Origin: Pseudomonadota bacterium
Lineage (GTDB): Bacteria; Pseudomonadota; Gammaproteobacteria; Burkholderiales; Burkholderiaceae_C
Assembly: GCA_020161775.1 (NCBI GenBank)
Contig: JAIUOW010000028.1
Span: forward strand, 1 to 32,637
Length of the DNA: 32,637 nt
Reading direction: 5' to 3'
Shown one piece after another: positions 24,001 through 31,954 of the stretch. Every line of letters begins with the position of its first letter. Positions within the stretch are counted from its first letter, which is position 1. Made by a program: the position numbers and the translations under genes. Below the pieces are notes generated by a model. It was not told the DNA's origin and did no database searches. It saw only the letters and a list, made by a program, of their open reading frames with translations.

Positions 24001-26421
24001 ATGCCAGGCACACAAGCACCCAGGGAGGGCGGCACGGCGCTGATCGCGCCCGTGCTGGGCGCCAGCGTGGCGGGCGCCGCGCTGCAGCTGCAGCAGCCGA
24101 CGCTGTGGCCGGTGGCCGTGTACGTGGTTTTCACCGTCGCAGGCCTTGCCCTGCTGGCGCTGTCGGCCTCCAGACGGCTTGCAAGCCCCTGGCCCGTGCT
24201 GCTGGCGCTGACCGGCGCGCTGCTGGCCGGCGGCGGTGCCTGCGGCTGGCGGGCCCAGGCCTTTGCCAGCCAGGCGCTGGCGCCCGCGCTGGAAGGCCGC
24301 GACCTGCGGGTGACCGGCGTGGTGGCCGCCATGCCCCAGCGCAACGAAACCGGGCTGCGCTTTCGCCTGGCGGTGGAATCGGCCTGGCTGGGGGCGCAAG
24401 AGGTACGCCTGCCGCCGCGGCTGCAGCTGGGCTGGTACGGTGGTGCGGGCGCTGGTGAGCTGACGCGCCAGCCAGCCGACCTGCGCGCCGGCGAGCGCTG
24501 GCAGATGACGGTGCGGCTGAAGGCGCCGCACGGCCACCTGAACCCGCACGGTTTTGACTATGAGCTGTGGCTGTGGGAGCAGGGCGTGCAGGCCACGGGC
24601 TATGTGCGCGCCGGGCCGCGCGAGGCGCCACCGCAACGCCTGGGCATGACCTGGCAGCACCCGGTGGAGCAGGCTCGCCAGGCCGTGCGCGACGACATCC
24701 TGGCGCGGGTGGACGACCGCCAGCGGGGCGGGATCGTGGCGGCGCTGGTCACGGGCGACCAGAACGCGATTGACCGGGCCGACTGGGACGTGTTTCGCGC
24801 CACCGGCGTGGCACACCTGATGAGCATCTCGGGCCTGCACATCACCCTGTTTGCCTGGGTGGCGGCGGCCGTGGTGGGCTGGCTGTGGCGGCGCAGCCCG
24901 CGGCTGTGCCTGGCGTTGCCGGCCCAGCATGCGGCGCTGGCCGGCGGCCTGCTGCTGGCCACCGGCTATGCGCTGTTCAGCGGCTTTGGCGTGCCCGCGC
25001 AGCGCACGGTGTGGATGCTGGCCACGGTGGCCGCGTTGCGCTTTGCGGGGCTGCGCTGGCCCTGGCCGCTGGTGTGGTTGCTGGCCTGCGCCGTGGTGGT
25101 GGCGCTGGACCCGTGGGCGCTGCTGCAGCCGGGCTTCTGGCTGAGCTTTGTGGCGGTGGGCGTGCTGTTTGCCACCGACGCCGGGCCCACCGGGCGGACG
25201 CGGGGCGCGGCGCACCACGTGCGCGCCCTGTTGCGCGAGCAGACCGTGGTGACGCTGGCCCTGACGCCGCTGACCTTGCTGCTGTTTGGCCAGGCGTCGG
25301 TGGTGGGGCTGGTGGCCAACCTGCTGGCCATCCCCTGGGTGACGCTGGTGGTGACGCCGCTGGCCCTGCTGGGTGTGCTGGCGCCGCCGCTGTGGGACGC
25401 CGCCGCGCTGGCCGTGCAGGCGCTGGCGGTGGTGCTGGCGTGGATGGCGGCGCTGCCGTATGCGGCGGTGTCGGTGGCCGCGCCGCCGCTGTGGGCCGGC
25501 GCGGCGGGCGTGCTGGGCGGCGTGGTGCTGGCCCTGCGCTGGCCCTGGCCGATGCGGCTGCTGGGCCTGCCGCTGCTGCTGCCGGTGCTGTTGTGGCAGC
25601 CTCCGCGCCCGGCGCCGGGCGCGTTCGAGCTGCTGGCGGCTGACGTGGGCCAGGGCAATGCCGTCATCGTGCGCACGGCCGCGCACACGCTGGTGTACGA
25701 CGCCGGCCCGCGCTACGGCCCCGAAAGCGACGCCGGCCACCGCGTGCTGGTGCCGCTGCTGCGCGCGCTGGATGAACGCGTGGATGTGCTCATGCTCAGC
25801 CACCGCGACGCCGACCACACCGGCGGCGCGGCGGCAGTGCTGGCCCAGCAGCCGCAGGCGCAGGTACTGGGCTCCATCGAACCGGGGCACGAGCTGCAGG
25901 CCCTGCGGCCCGTGGCGCCGTGCCAGGCCGGCCAGCGATGGCAATGGGACGGCGTGGGCTTTGAAGTGCTGCACCCCGCCCCTGGCGCACTGGCCGCGGG
26001 CGGCAAGCCCAACACGCTGAGCTGCGTGCTGCGCATCCAGGCCGCGCCCGGGGTGGACGGTGCGGGCGGCGCAGTGGCCCTGCTGGCGGGCGACATCGAA
26101 CAGCCGCAGGAGCAGGCGCTGGTCATGGCCGGCGCGAACCTGGCCGCCGACGTGCTGCTGGTGCCGCACCATGGCAGCAAGACATCGTCCAGCGCGGCCT
26201 TTCTGGACGCGGTGCAACCGGCGGTGGCGCTGGCCCAGGTGGGTTACCGCAACCGCTTTGGCCACCCGGCACCGGCGGTGCTGCAGCGGTATGCCGAGCG
26301 CGGCATCCGGGTGGCGGACACGCCGCGCTGCGGTGCCGCGCTGTGGCGGTCTGACGCGCCGCAGGCCGTGCAATGCCACCGGCACGCCGCGCAACGCTAC
26401 TGGCACCATCGCATTCCCTAG
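24001..26421 (+). CDS. comEC: DNA internalization competence protein ComEC/Rec2
   Basis: This 806-aa inner-membrane protein forms the channel that takes up single-stranded DNA in natural transformation. It has the three usual parts: N-terminal membrane and OB-like DUF4131 region (1-230), the Competence domain with HLMSISGLHITLFA near residue 271 and about ten membrane helices, and a C-terminal MBL nuclease-like domain with SHRDADHTGG near 600 and LVPHHGSKTSSS near 720. It looks intact, so uptake capacity is plausible. I prefer ATG 24001; ATG 23992 in the same frame overlaps a GACAAT -10-like hexamer. No Shine-Dalgarno is seen. It sits between the two arms of the amidoligase locus, diverging from one arm and co-oriented with the other. 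Confidence 0.95.
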   Translation: MPGTQAPREGGTALIAPVLGASVAGAALQLQQPTLWPVAVYVVFTVAGLALLALSASRRLASPWPVLLALTGALLAGGGACGWRAQAFASQALAPALEGRDLRVTGVVAAMPQRNETGLRFRLAVESAWLGAQEVRLPPRLQLGWYGGAGAGELTRQPADLRAGERWQMTVRLKAPHGHLNPHGFDYELWLWEQGVQATGYVRAGPREAPPQRLGMTWQHPVEQARQAVRDDILARVDDRQRGGIVAALVTGDQNAIDRADWDVFRATGVAHLMSISGLHITLFAWVAAAVVGWLWRRSPRLCLALPAQHAALAGGLLLATGYALFSGFGVPAQRTVWMLATVAALRFAGLRWPWPLVWLLACAVVVALDPWALLQPGFWLSFVAVGVLFATDAGPTGRTRGAAHHVRALLREQTVVTLALTPLTLLLFGQASVVGLVANLLAIPWVTLVVTPLALLGVLAPPLWDAAALAVQALAVVLAWMAALPYAAVSVAAPPLWAGAAGVLGGVVLALRWPWPMRLLGLPLLLPVLLWQPPRPAPGAFELLAADVGQGNAVIVRTAAHTLVYDAGPRYGPESDAGHRVLVPLLRALDERVDVLMLSHRDADHTGGAAAVLAQQPQAQVLGSIEPGHELQALRPVAPCQAGQRWQWDGVGFEVLHPAPGALAAGGKPNTLSCVLRIQAAPGVDGAGGAVALLAGDIEQPQEQALVMAGANLAADVLLVPHHGSKTSSSAAFLDAVQPAVALAQVGYRNRFGHPAPAVLQRYAERGIRVADTPRCGAALWRSDAPQAVQCHRHAAQRYWHHRIP

Positions 26422-26491
26422 GTCGGTACCGCACGATGTGGCCCAAAACAGGGCCCGGAACTTGCTATGCTGGTGGCAGGAGATAGCCTTT

Positions 26492-27991
26492 ATGCAGAAA
26501 TTCGACGAGATGTATGCCCAACTGCCGGGCACCGGTCAGACACAGACACAAGGCCAATCTCAGGGCCAGTCGCAGTTCCAGTTCCAGGGCAGCGACATAC
26601 GGGCGCATTACCAGGCGTATGCGCAATGGCTGGCGCGCCAGCCGGCCGACGTGATGCGCGCGCGCCGCGAAGAGGCCGAGATGATCTTCCGCCGCGTGGG
26701 CATCACCTTCGCGGTGTATGGCGCCAAGGACGAAGACGGCTCGGGCACCGAGCGGCTGATCCCTTTTGACCTGATCCCGCGCATCATCCCCGCCCACGAA
26801 TGGGCCAGCATGGAAAAAGGCCTGGTGCAGCGCGTGACCGCGCTCAACCGCTTTCTGCATGACGTGTACCACGACCAGGACATCATCAAGGCCGGCATCA
26901 TCCCCGCCGAGCAGATCCTGAACAACGCGCAGTACCGCCCTGAAATGAAGGGCGTGTACACGCCGCACCATGTGTATTCGCACATCGCGGGCGTGGACAT
27001 CGTGCGCGCGCCCAACGCCCAAGGCCAGGGCGAGTATTACGTGCTGGAAGACAACCTGCGCGTGCCCAGCGGCGTGAGCTACATGCTGGAAGACCGCAAG
27101 ATGATGATGCGGCTGTTCCCTGACCTGTTCTCAAGCCACCGCGTGGCGCCCGTCATGCACTACCCCGACCTGCTGCTGGAAACGCTGCGCGCGTCGGCCC
27201 AGCCCGGCGCGCCCGACCCGACGGTGGTAGTGCTCACGCCCGGCATGTACAACAGCGCTTACTTCGAACACGCCTTCCTCGCGCAGCAGATGGGCGTGGA
27301 GCTGGTGGAGGGGCAGGACCTGTTTGTGAAAGACCGCTACGTGTACATGCGCACCACGCGGGGCCCCAAGCGGGTGGACGTGATCTACCGCCGGGTGGAC
27401 GATGACTTTCTGGACCCTTCCGTGTTCCGCCCCACGTCCACGCTGGGCTGCGCGGGCCTGCTGGACGCGTACCGCGCGGGCAATGTGTCGCTGTGCAACG
27501 CGATCGGCACCGGCGTGGCGGACGACAAGTCCATCTACCCCTACGTGCCCAAGATGATCGAGTTCTACCTGGGCGAGAAGCCCATCCTGAACAACGTGCC
27601 CACCTACATGTGCCGCAACCCGGACGACCTGAAATACACGCTGGCCAACCTGAAGGACCTGGTGGTCAAGGAAGTGCATGGCGCGGGCGGCTACGGCATG
27701 CTGGTGGGCCCGGCCGCCACCAAGGCCGAGATTGAGGACTTCCGCAAGGCGGTGGAGGCCAACCCCAGCGGCTACATCGCCCAGCCCACGCTGAGCCTGT
27801 CCAGCTGCCCCACGTTTGTGGACAGCGGCATTGCGCCGCGCCACATTGACCTGCGCCCCTTTGTGCTGAGCGGCAAGGAAGTGCAGATGGTGCCCGGCGG
27901 CCTGACGCGCGTGGCGCTGAAGGAAGGCTCGCTCGTCGTTAACTCGTCTCAAGGTGGCGGCACCAAGGACACCTGGATTCTGGAGGTCTAA
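26492..27991 (+). CDS. Circularly permuted type 2 ATP-grasp protein
   Basis: This 499-aa cytosolic protein is a stand-alone circularly permuted ATP-grasp (formerly DUF404/DUF407), predicted to activate a carboxylate with ATP and join it to an amine. Candidate nucleotide and metal residues are present: E186-D187-N188 in VLEDNLRVPSG, K393 with the Gly loop GAGGYGMLVG, D453-x-R in IDLRPF, and N484 with GGGTKD. The N-terminus (residues 16-33) is Gln-rich, QTQTQGQSQGQSQFQFQG, an odd low-complexity tail before the conserved domain. The ribosome site AGGAGA (26478-26483) is strong. It lies 70 bp after comEC and 3 bp before alpha-E. Confidence 0.93.
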   Translation: MQKFDEMYAQLPGTGQTQTQGQSQGQSQFQFQGSDIRAHYQAYAQWLARQPADVMRARREEAEMIFRRVGITFAVYGAKDEDGSGTERLIPFDLIPRIIPAHEWASMEKGLVQRVTALNRFLHDVYHDQDIIKAGIIPAEQILNNAQYRPEMKGVYTPHHVYSHIAGVDIVRAPNAQGQGEYYVLEDNLRVPSGVSYMLEDRKMMMRLFPDLFSSHRVAPVMHYPDLLLETLRASAQPGAPDPTVVVLTPGMYNSAYFEHAFLAQQMGVELVEGQDLFVKDRYVYMRTTRGPKRVDVIYRRVDDDFLDPSVFRPTSTLGCAGLLDAYRAGNVSLCNAIGTGVADDKSIYPYVPKMIEFYLGEKPILNNVPTYMCRNPDDLKYTLANLKDLVVKEVHGAGGYGMLVGPAATKAEIEDFRKAVEANPSGYIAQPTLSLSSCPTFVDSGIAPRHIDLRPFVLSGKEVQMVPGGLTRVALKEGSLVVNSSQGGGTKDTWILEV

Positions 27992-27994
27992 AAA

Positions 27995-28954
27995 ATGTTG
28001 TCACGCACCGCAGACCACCTGTTCTGGATGTCGCGCTACACCGAACGCGCAGAAAACACCGCCCGCATGCTGGACGTCAATTACCAGACGTCGCTGCTGC
28101 CGCAGTCCGCCGCCGTGGCCCAGGTGGGCTGGCAGGGCCTGCTGTCCATCAGCGAGCTGCTGCCGGCCTATGGCGCGCAGCATGGCGAAATCACGCCGCA
28201 GCGGGTGATGGAATTCATGGTCAAGGACGAAAACAACCCGTCGTCCATCGTCAGCTGCCTGAAGGCCGCGCGCGAGAACGCCCGCGCCGTGCGTGGCTCG
28301 CTGACCACCGAAGCCTGGGAGACACAGAACCAGACCTGGCTGGAAGTCAACCGCATGCTCAAGGCCGGGCAGTTCGAGCGCGACCCGGGCCAGTTCTTTG
28401 AATGGGTGAAGTTCCGCTCGCACCTGTCGCGCGGCGTGACGGTGGGCACCATGCTGATGGACGAGGCGCTGCACTTCATGCGCCTGGGCACGTTCCTGGA
28501 GCGCGCGGACAACACCGCGCGGCTGGTGGACGTGAAGTTCCACGCCGTGCAGAGCGACTTTTTTGGCGCGGCCACCGAGCAGGACCAGGAATACGACTTC
28601 TACCACTGGAGCGCGATCCTGCGCAGCGTCAGCGGCTTTGAGATCTACCGCAAGGTGTACCGCGACGTGATCAAGCCCGAGCGCGTGGCCGACCTGCTGA
28701 TCCTGCGCCCGGACATGCCGCGCTCATTGCACGCCAGCATGAACGAAGTGCTGAGCAACCTGGAGATGGTGGCGAACGACCAGTCCCATGAAACCATCCG
28801 CCGCGCGGGCAAGCTGCGCGCGGACCTGAAGTGGGGCCACATCGACGAAATACTGGCCACCGGCTTGCACGCCTTCCTGACGCAGTTTCTGGACCGCGTG
28901 AACGAACTGGGCGCGCGCATCAGCCGCGACTTCCTGATCCCCGCATCGGCGTGA
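27995..28954 (+). CDS. Stand-alone alpha-E domain protein
   Basis: This 319-aa all-helical protein is a full alpha-E domain (DUF403), named for conserved glutamates in helices. The first motif is FWMSRYTERAENTARMLDV (residues 10-28) and the second is GTFLERADNTARLVDVKF near 167. It has no signal or membrane segment. Members almost always accompany the permuted ATP-grasp and are predicted partners in amide bond synthesis, though the exact role is not known. It begins 3 bp after the ATP-grasp stop. Its counterpart is the C-terminal third of the fused protein on the other strand. Confidence 0.93.
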   Translation: MLSRTADHLFWMSRYTERAENTARMLDVNYQTSLLPQSAAVAQVGWQGLLSISELLPAYGAQHGEITPQRVMEFMVKDENNPSSIVSCLKAARENARAVRGSLTTEAWETQNQTWLEVNRMLKAGQFERDPGQFFEWVKFRSHLSRGVTVGTMLMDEALHFMRLGTFLERADNTARLVDVKFHAVQSDFFGAATEQDQEYDFYHWSAILRSVSGFEIYRKVYRDVIKPERVADLLILRPDMPRSLHASMNEVLSNLEMVANDQSHETIRRAGKLRADLKWGHIDEILATGLHAFLTQFLDRVNELGARISRDFLIPASA

Positions 28955-28961
28955 GCACGGC

Positions 28962-30527
28962 GTGAACCCGCTGGAGCAGGCCGCCGCGCTGCTGGCGGGC
29001 GGGCGCTTTCATGAGGCGCTGGCCCTGTACGGGCAGCTGCTGCAGCGCGAGCCCGCATCGGCCGAAGCCCGCCAGGGGCTGGCGCAGGCCTGTGCAGGCG
29101 CCGGCGACGCCTGGGCCGCCGTGGCATGGCTCAATGACGCCTGCCGCGTGGCGCCCACTGATCCTGCCCCGGCCCACCGCCTGGCCGAGCTGCTGCTGAA
29201 CCTGAAGCAGCACGACCAGGCCCTGCCGGTGTATCAGCGGCTGTACGACCAGTTCAACGCGCGCGACCGCGCCACGCTGCTGCATTACGGCTTTTGCCTG
29301 GAACACACGGGCGACCTGGACGGCGCCGTGCGGCTGTACCGCGAAGCCATCGCGCAAGAGCCCGACTTCATGGAAGCGCATGTGGACCTGGCCGGCGTGC
29401 TGTGGCGGGTGGAGGACCACGCCGGCGCGCTGGCCCATGCGCGGCGCGCGGCAGCCATTGCGCCGCAGCACCCGTATGCGGTGCGCATCCTGGGCACGGC
29501 GCTGCTGCACATGAACCAGCTGGACGAAGCGCAGGCACAACTGCGCCGGGCGCTGGAGTTGCAGCCGGGCTTTCCGTTGGCGGCGGTCGATTTGTCGCTG
29601 GCTCAATTGCTGGCCGGGCAACTGGCTGAGGGCTGGGCGCAGTACAGCGCCCGCTGGAGCGACACGGTACGCATGGCGCGCCCACGCTTTTACAACCCTG
29701 CGCTGGAATGGCAGGGCCCGCAGCGCCAGCCGATCAAGGGCAAACGCATCATCGTGTACGCCGAGCAGGGGCTGGGCGACGTGATCCACTTCATCCGCTA
29801 TGTGCGGCTGCTGCAGGCCGACGGCGCCAGTGTGGTGGCCGTGGTGCAGCCCGAGCTGGTGACACTGCTGGAAGGCATGCCCGGTCTACAGTGCTTCAAG
29901 CCCGGCGCGGACGATGTGGTGGCCGACTGCCACGTGGCCCTGCTGGACCTGCCCATGCACTACGGCACCACACTGGCCAACATACCGGCAGAGGTGCCCT
30001 ACCTGCAGGCGCAGGCGGCCAAGGTAGCGCAGTGGCGCGAACGACTGAAGCCGTGGGATGGCAGGCGCAAGGTGGGCATTGCCTGGGCCGGCTCACCCAC
30101 GCAGGTGAACAACCGCAACCGCAGCATGCCGCTGAGCGCGTTGGCGCCGCTGCTGGATGTGAAAGGCGTGCAATGCTTCAGCCTGCAAAAGGGCCTGGGC
30201 GGTGCATTCACAGACATGACGCCCGATGCCAACGCGCTGGTGGACCTGACAGGCGAATGGCGCGACTTCAGCGACAGCGCCGCCATGATCGAATGCCTGG
30301 ACTTGGTGATTACGGTGGACTCAGCGGTGGCCCACCTGGCCGGCGCACTGGGCAAACCTGTGTGGATGCTGCTGGGGCCGAACCCCGACTGGCGCTGGCT
30401 GCTGGGCCGCGAGGATTCGCCGTGGTACCCGACGATGCGGCTGTTCAGGCGGGGGTTTGGGGAGGAGAGGGAGGTGCAGGTGGGGAGGGTGGTGAAGGCG
30501 TTGGCGGTACCGCTGTACACACCCTGA
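28962..30527 (+). CDS. TPR protein with GT9-like glycosyltransferase domain
   Basis: This 521-aa protein has several tetratricopeptide repeats in residues 1-225 (for example EALALYGQLLQREPASAEAR, GAVRLYREAIAQEPDFMEAH, EAQAQLRRALELQPGFP) and then a glycosyltransferase-B-like domain (about 250-515) with IIVYAEQGLGDVIHFIRYVR, KVGIAWAGSP and the C-terminal LVITVDSAVAHLAGALGKPVW motif of heptosyltransferase-like enzymes. No signal peptide is seen. It starts with GTG 7 bp after the alpha-E gene, so it is probably in the same transcript. Donor and acceptor are unknown; protein or surface glycan modification are both possible. Confidence 0.85.
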   Translation: MNPLEQAAALLAGGRFHEALALYGQLLQREPASAEARQGLAQACAGAGDAWAAVAWLNDACRVAPTDPAPAHRLAELLLNLKQHDQALPVYQRLYDQFNARDRATLLHYGFCLEHTGDLDGAVRLYREAIAQEPDFMEAHVDLAGVLWRVEDHAGALAHARRAAAIAPQHPYAVRILGTALLHMNQLDEAQAQLRRALELQPGFPLAAVDLSLAQLLAGQLAEGWAQYSARWSDTVRMARPRFYNPALEWQGPQRQPIKGKRIIVYAEQGLGDVIHFIRYVRLLQADGASVVAVVQPELVTLLEGMPGLQCFKPGADDVVADCHVALLDLPMHYGTTLANIPAEVPYLQAQAAKVAQWRERLKPWDGRRKVGIAWAGSPTQVNNRNRSMPLSALAPLLDVKGVQCFSLQKGLGGAFTDMTPDANALVDLTGEWRDFSDSAAMIECLDLVITVDSAVAHLAGALGKPVWMLLGPNPDWRWLLGREDSPWYPTMRLFRRGFGEEREVQVGRVVKALAVPLYTP

Positions 30528-30552
30528 CAAGGTATGCCCTGTATCTCCTTCT

Positions 30553-30580
30553 GGGAGGAGGCAAAGCCTGCGCACCTCCC
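30553..30580 (+). terminator. Nested hairpin after the TPR gene, possible terminator
   Basis: GGGAGG (30553-30558) pairs with CCTCCC (30575-30580), and inside it AGGC pairs with GCCT around AAA. It starts 25 nt after the stop codon at the end of the plus arm. No T-tract follows, so it may be a pause or Rho-assisted end and not a classical terminator. Confidence 0.4.
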
Positions 30581-30592
30581 CACATTGGATGA

Positions 30593-30620
30593 TTTATCGA
30601 TGCTGCTTGCTACCTAGAAT
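30593..30620 (+). promoter_or_regulatory. Candidate promoter for the HNH gene
   Basis: TAGAAT (30615-30620) is a good -10; TTTATC (30593-30598) is a weak -35 at 16 bp. The local sequence is much richer in A and T than the preceding operon. The leader would be about 40 nt. Confidence 0.45.
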
Positions 30621-30668
30621 GGCTCAGATTGCGGGTTTTGTGAAAATCTATTCGGCAGAAGTGAGACC

Positions 30669-31148
30669 ATGGCGCGAACCGACAATTTGCTGTACATCGA
30701 GACCGAAGACGCGTGTGCGAACTGCGGCCTAAGGGATGTTCGTGCACTCACAGTTCATCACATCGAACAATCAGCCCCGAAGAATGAGGATTACGACAAC
30801 AAGATCGTCTTGTGTCACAACTGTCATCAATGCCACCATAGCGGCAAAGGGCCCACCAAAGCACAAATTGAAGAAATCAAGTCGCGTCTAATTGTTAAGA
30901 CCTTGACTCGCCTTGGCCTCAACGCGTTGAAAAGGGCCCACAGAGGCTCGGTCGTCATCGCGATGCCTTTTACCGTGGACCATTTGGTCGAATGGGGATA
31001 TCTCAGGCACGTTCAGGATTTGGCGTTTTGGGAGGAAGATGAAGATGAGCCAAAATTGCTCGAGACAGGCAAGCAAGTGGCATCTGAAGCGGCCTATGCG
31101 ATAACGGAAAAAGGAAAAAGATTGCTGGAAAAATGGAAGCTGAAGTAG
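30669..31148 (+). CDS. HNH-type zinc nuclease-like protein
   Basis: This 159-aa cytosolic protein has an HNH zinc-finger core: CANC (C16, C19), VHHIE (H30, H31), N44 in DYDNKI, and LCHNCHQCH (C49, C52). That order matches small HNH endonuclease domains. The C-terminal 70 residues (TVDHLVEWGYLRH, AAYAITEKGKRLLEKWK) look like a winged helix, which could bind DNA or control expression. Base use is less GC-rich than in the flanking genes and AAA/GAA codons are frequent, suggesting recent acquisition. No methylase, restriction partner or integrase is beside it. A nuclease role in defence is possible but not shown. Confidence 0.72.
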   Translation: MARTDNLLYIETEDACANCGLRDVRALTVHHIEQSAPKNEDYDNKIVLCHNCHQCHHSGKGPTKAQIEEIKSRLIVKTLTRLGLNALKRAHRGSVVIAMPFTVDHLVEWGYLRHVQDLAFWEEDEDEPKLLETGKQVASEAAYAITEKGKRLLEKWKLK

Positions 31149-31255
31149 CGCCGATCTGGTTTTTCAAAATAGTCCGTTTAGCCGTCTTGTCGCCTTTTGT
31201 GTTTATGCGCCTTCTTCCCGCGAGCTGCTGGTTGCACGCACTTTTGCCACCACCA

Positions 31256-31873
31256 ATGATGCAGCGGATCCTATTACTCGTTCTTTTTTGCCCCACCGTG
31301 GTCATTGGCGCGAGCTTCGACTGCAAGAAGGCAACTACACGAGTGGAAAACCTTATCTGCGTGAATTCCGATCTTTCCTGGCTCGACGACACGCTTTCGG
31401 AGACCTTCGCACTTGAAGTCACACGCGGTGAAGACGCTGCCCAGCTTCGCACCGCGCAGAAAGCTTGGCTTGCCGCAAGAAACGCATGTACTGAAGTTAC
31501 CTGCATACAACGTCATTACGAGCGTCGGATCGCGCAGTTATCCTGCGATCACCAAAGCGCGATGGCCGGGTCGGCCAGGGGTGCCAGTCAATGCGCGTAC
31601 TTTTCACTTCGGGAGCTGGACCGTGAGCTTCTACTCATCGAAGGCCGATACAGCCGACGGGTATCCCAAGACTCTAACAACCCCGACTTTGCCATCCGAA
31701 CCTTCAAAGAAGAGCAGACCGCTTGGCGCAGCTATCGCGCCGCGTACTGCGCTCACTATGGCTCAATCGAAGGAGGCTACGATGGTTGGAAGAATGCCTT
31801 CGCCGGAATATGTGAAGTCGACGAAACGAAGAAGCGCATGATGCGCCTGAACAATGAAATAGGCGAAAAGTAG
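31256..31873 (+). CDS. Exported LprI/DUF1311-like protein, two repeats
   Basis: This 205-aa precursor has a signal peptide (MMQRILLLVLFCPTVVIGA) and a mature part with the LprI-type pattern: FDCKKATTRVENLICVNSDLSWLDDTLSETF (C23, C35), then RTAQKAWLAARNAC and a CxxxxC pair (C78, C83). A second, weaker copy follows after residue 110 (LRELDRELLLIEGRYSRR, EEQTAWRSYRAAYC). LprI proteins can inhibit lysozyme, but most DUF1311 members are uncharacterised. I chose ATG 31256, where the signal starts; the frame is open from 31133, overlapping the HNH stop, and an ATG at 31205 is also possible. Low GC, as for the HNH gene. Confidence 0.72.
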   Translation: MMQRILLLVLFCPTVVIGASFDCKKATTRVENLICVNSDLSWLDDTLSETFALEVTRGEDAAQLRTAQKAWLAARNACTEVTCIQRHYERRIAQLSCDHQSAMAGSARGASQCAYFSLRELDRELLLIEGRYSRRVSQDSNNPDFAIRTFKEEQTAWRSYRAAYCAHYGSIEGGYDGWKNAFAGICEVDETKKRMMRLNNEIGEK

Positions 31874-31954
31874 AGCGAAGGCGCTACGCATGACTACCGC
31901 TGGGCGGATCTACACAAACGCTGATTATTTTCAAAGTCAACGGCTTACTCCCTC

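Noticed and set aside
23896-26532. Minus-strand extension of the DUF2126 frame upstream to 26532
   Set aside because: The extra 879 residues are low-complexity His/Arg/Gln sequence antisense to comEC. Homology to the transglutaminase N-terminal domain starts at ATG 23895.
31133-31255. Longer start for the LprI-like gene overlapping the HNH stop
   Set aside because: It would bury the signal peptide behind 41 residues; the ATG pair at 31256-31261 fits an exported protein better, though no ribosome site is seen.
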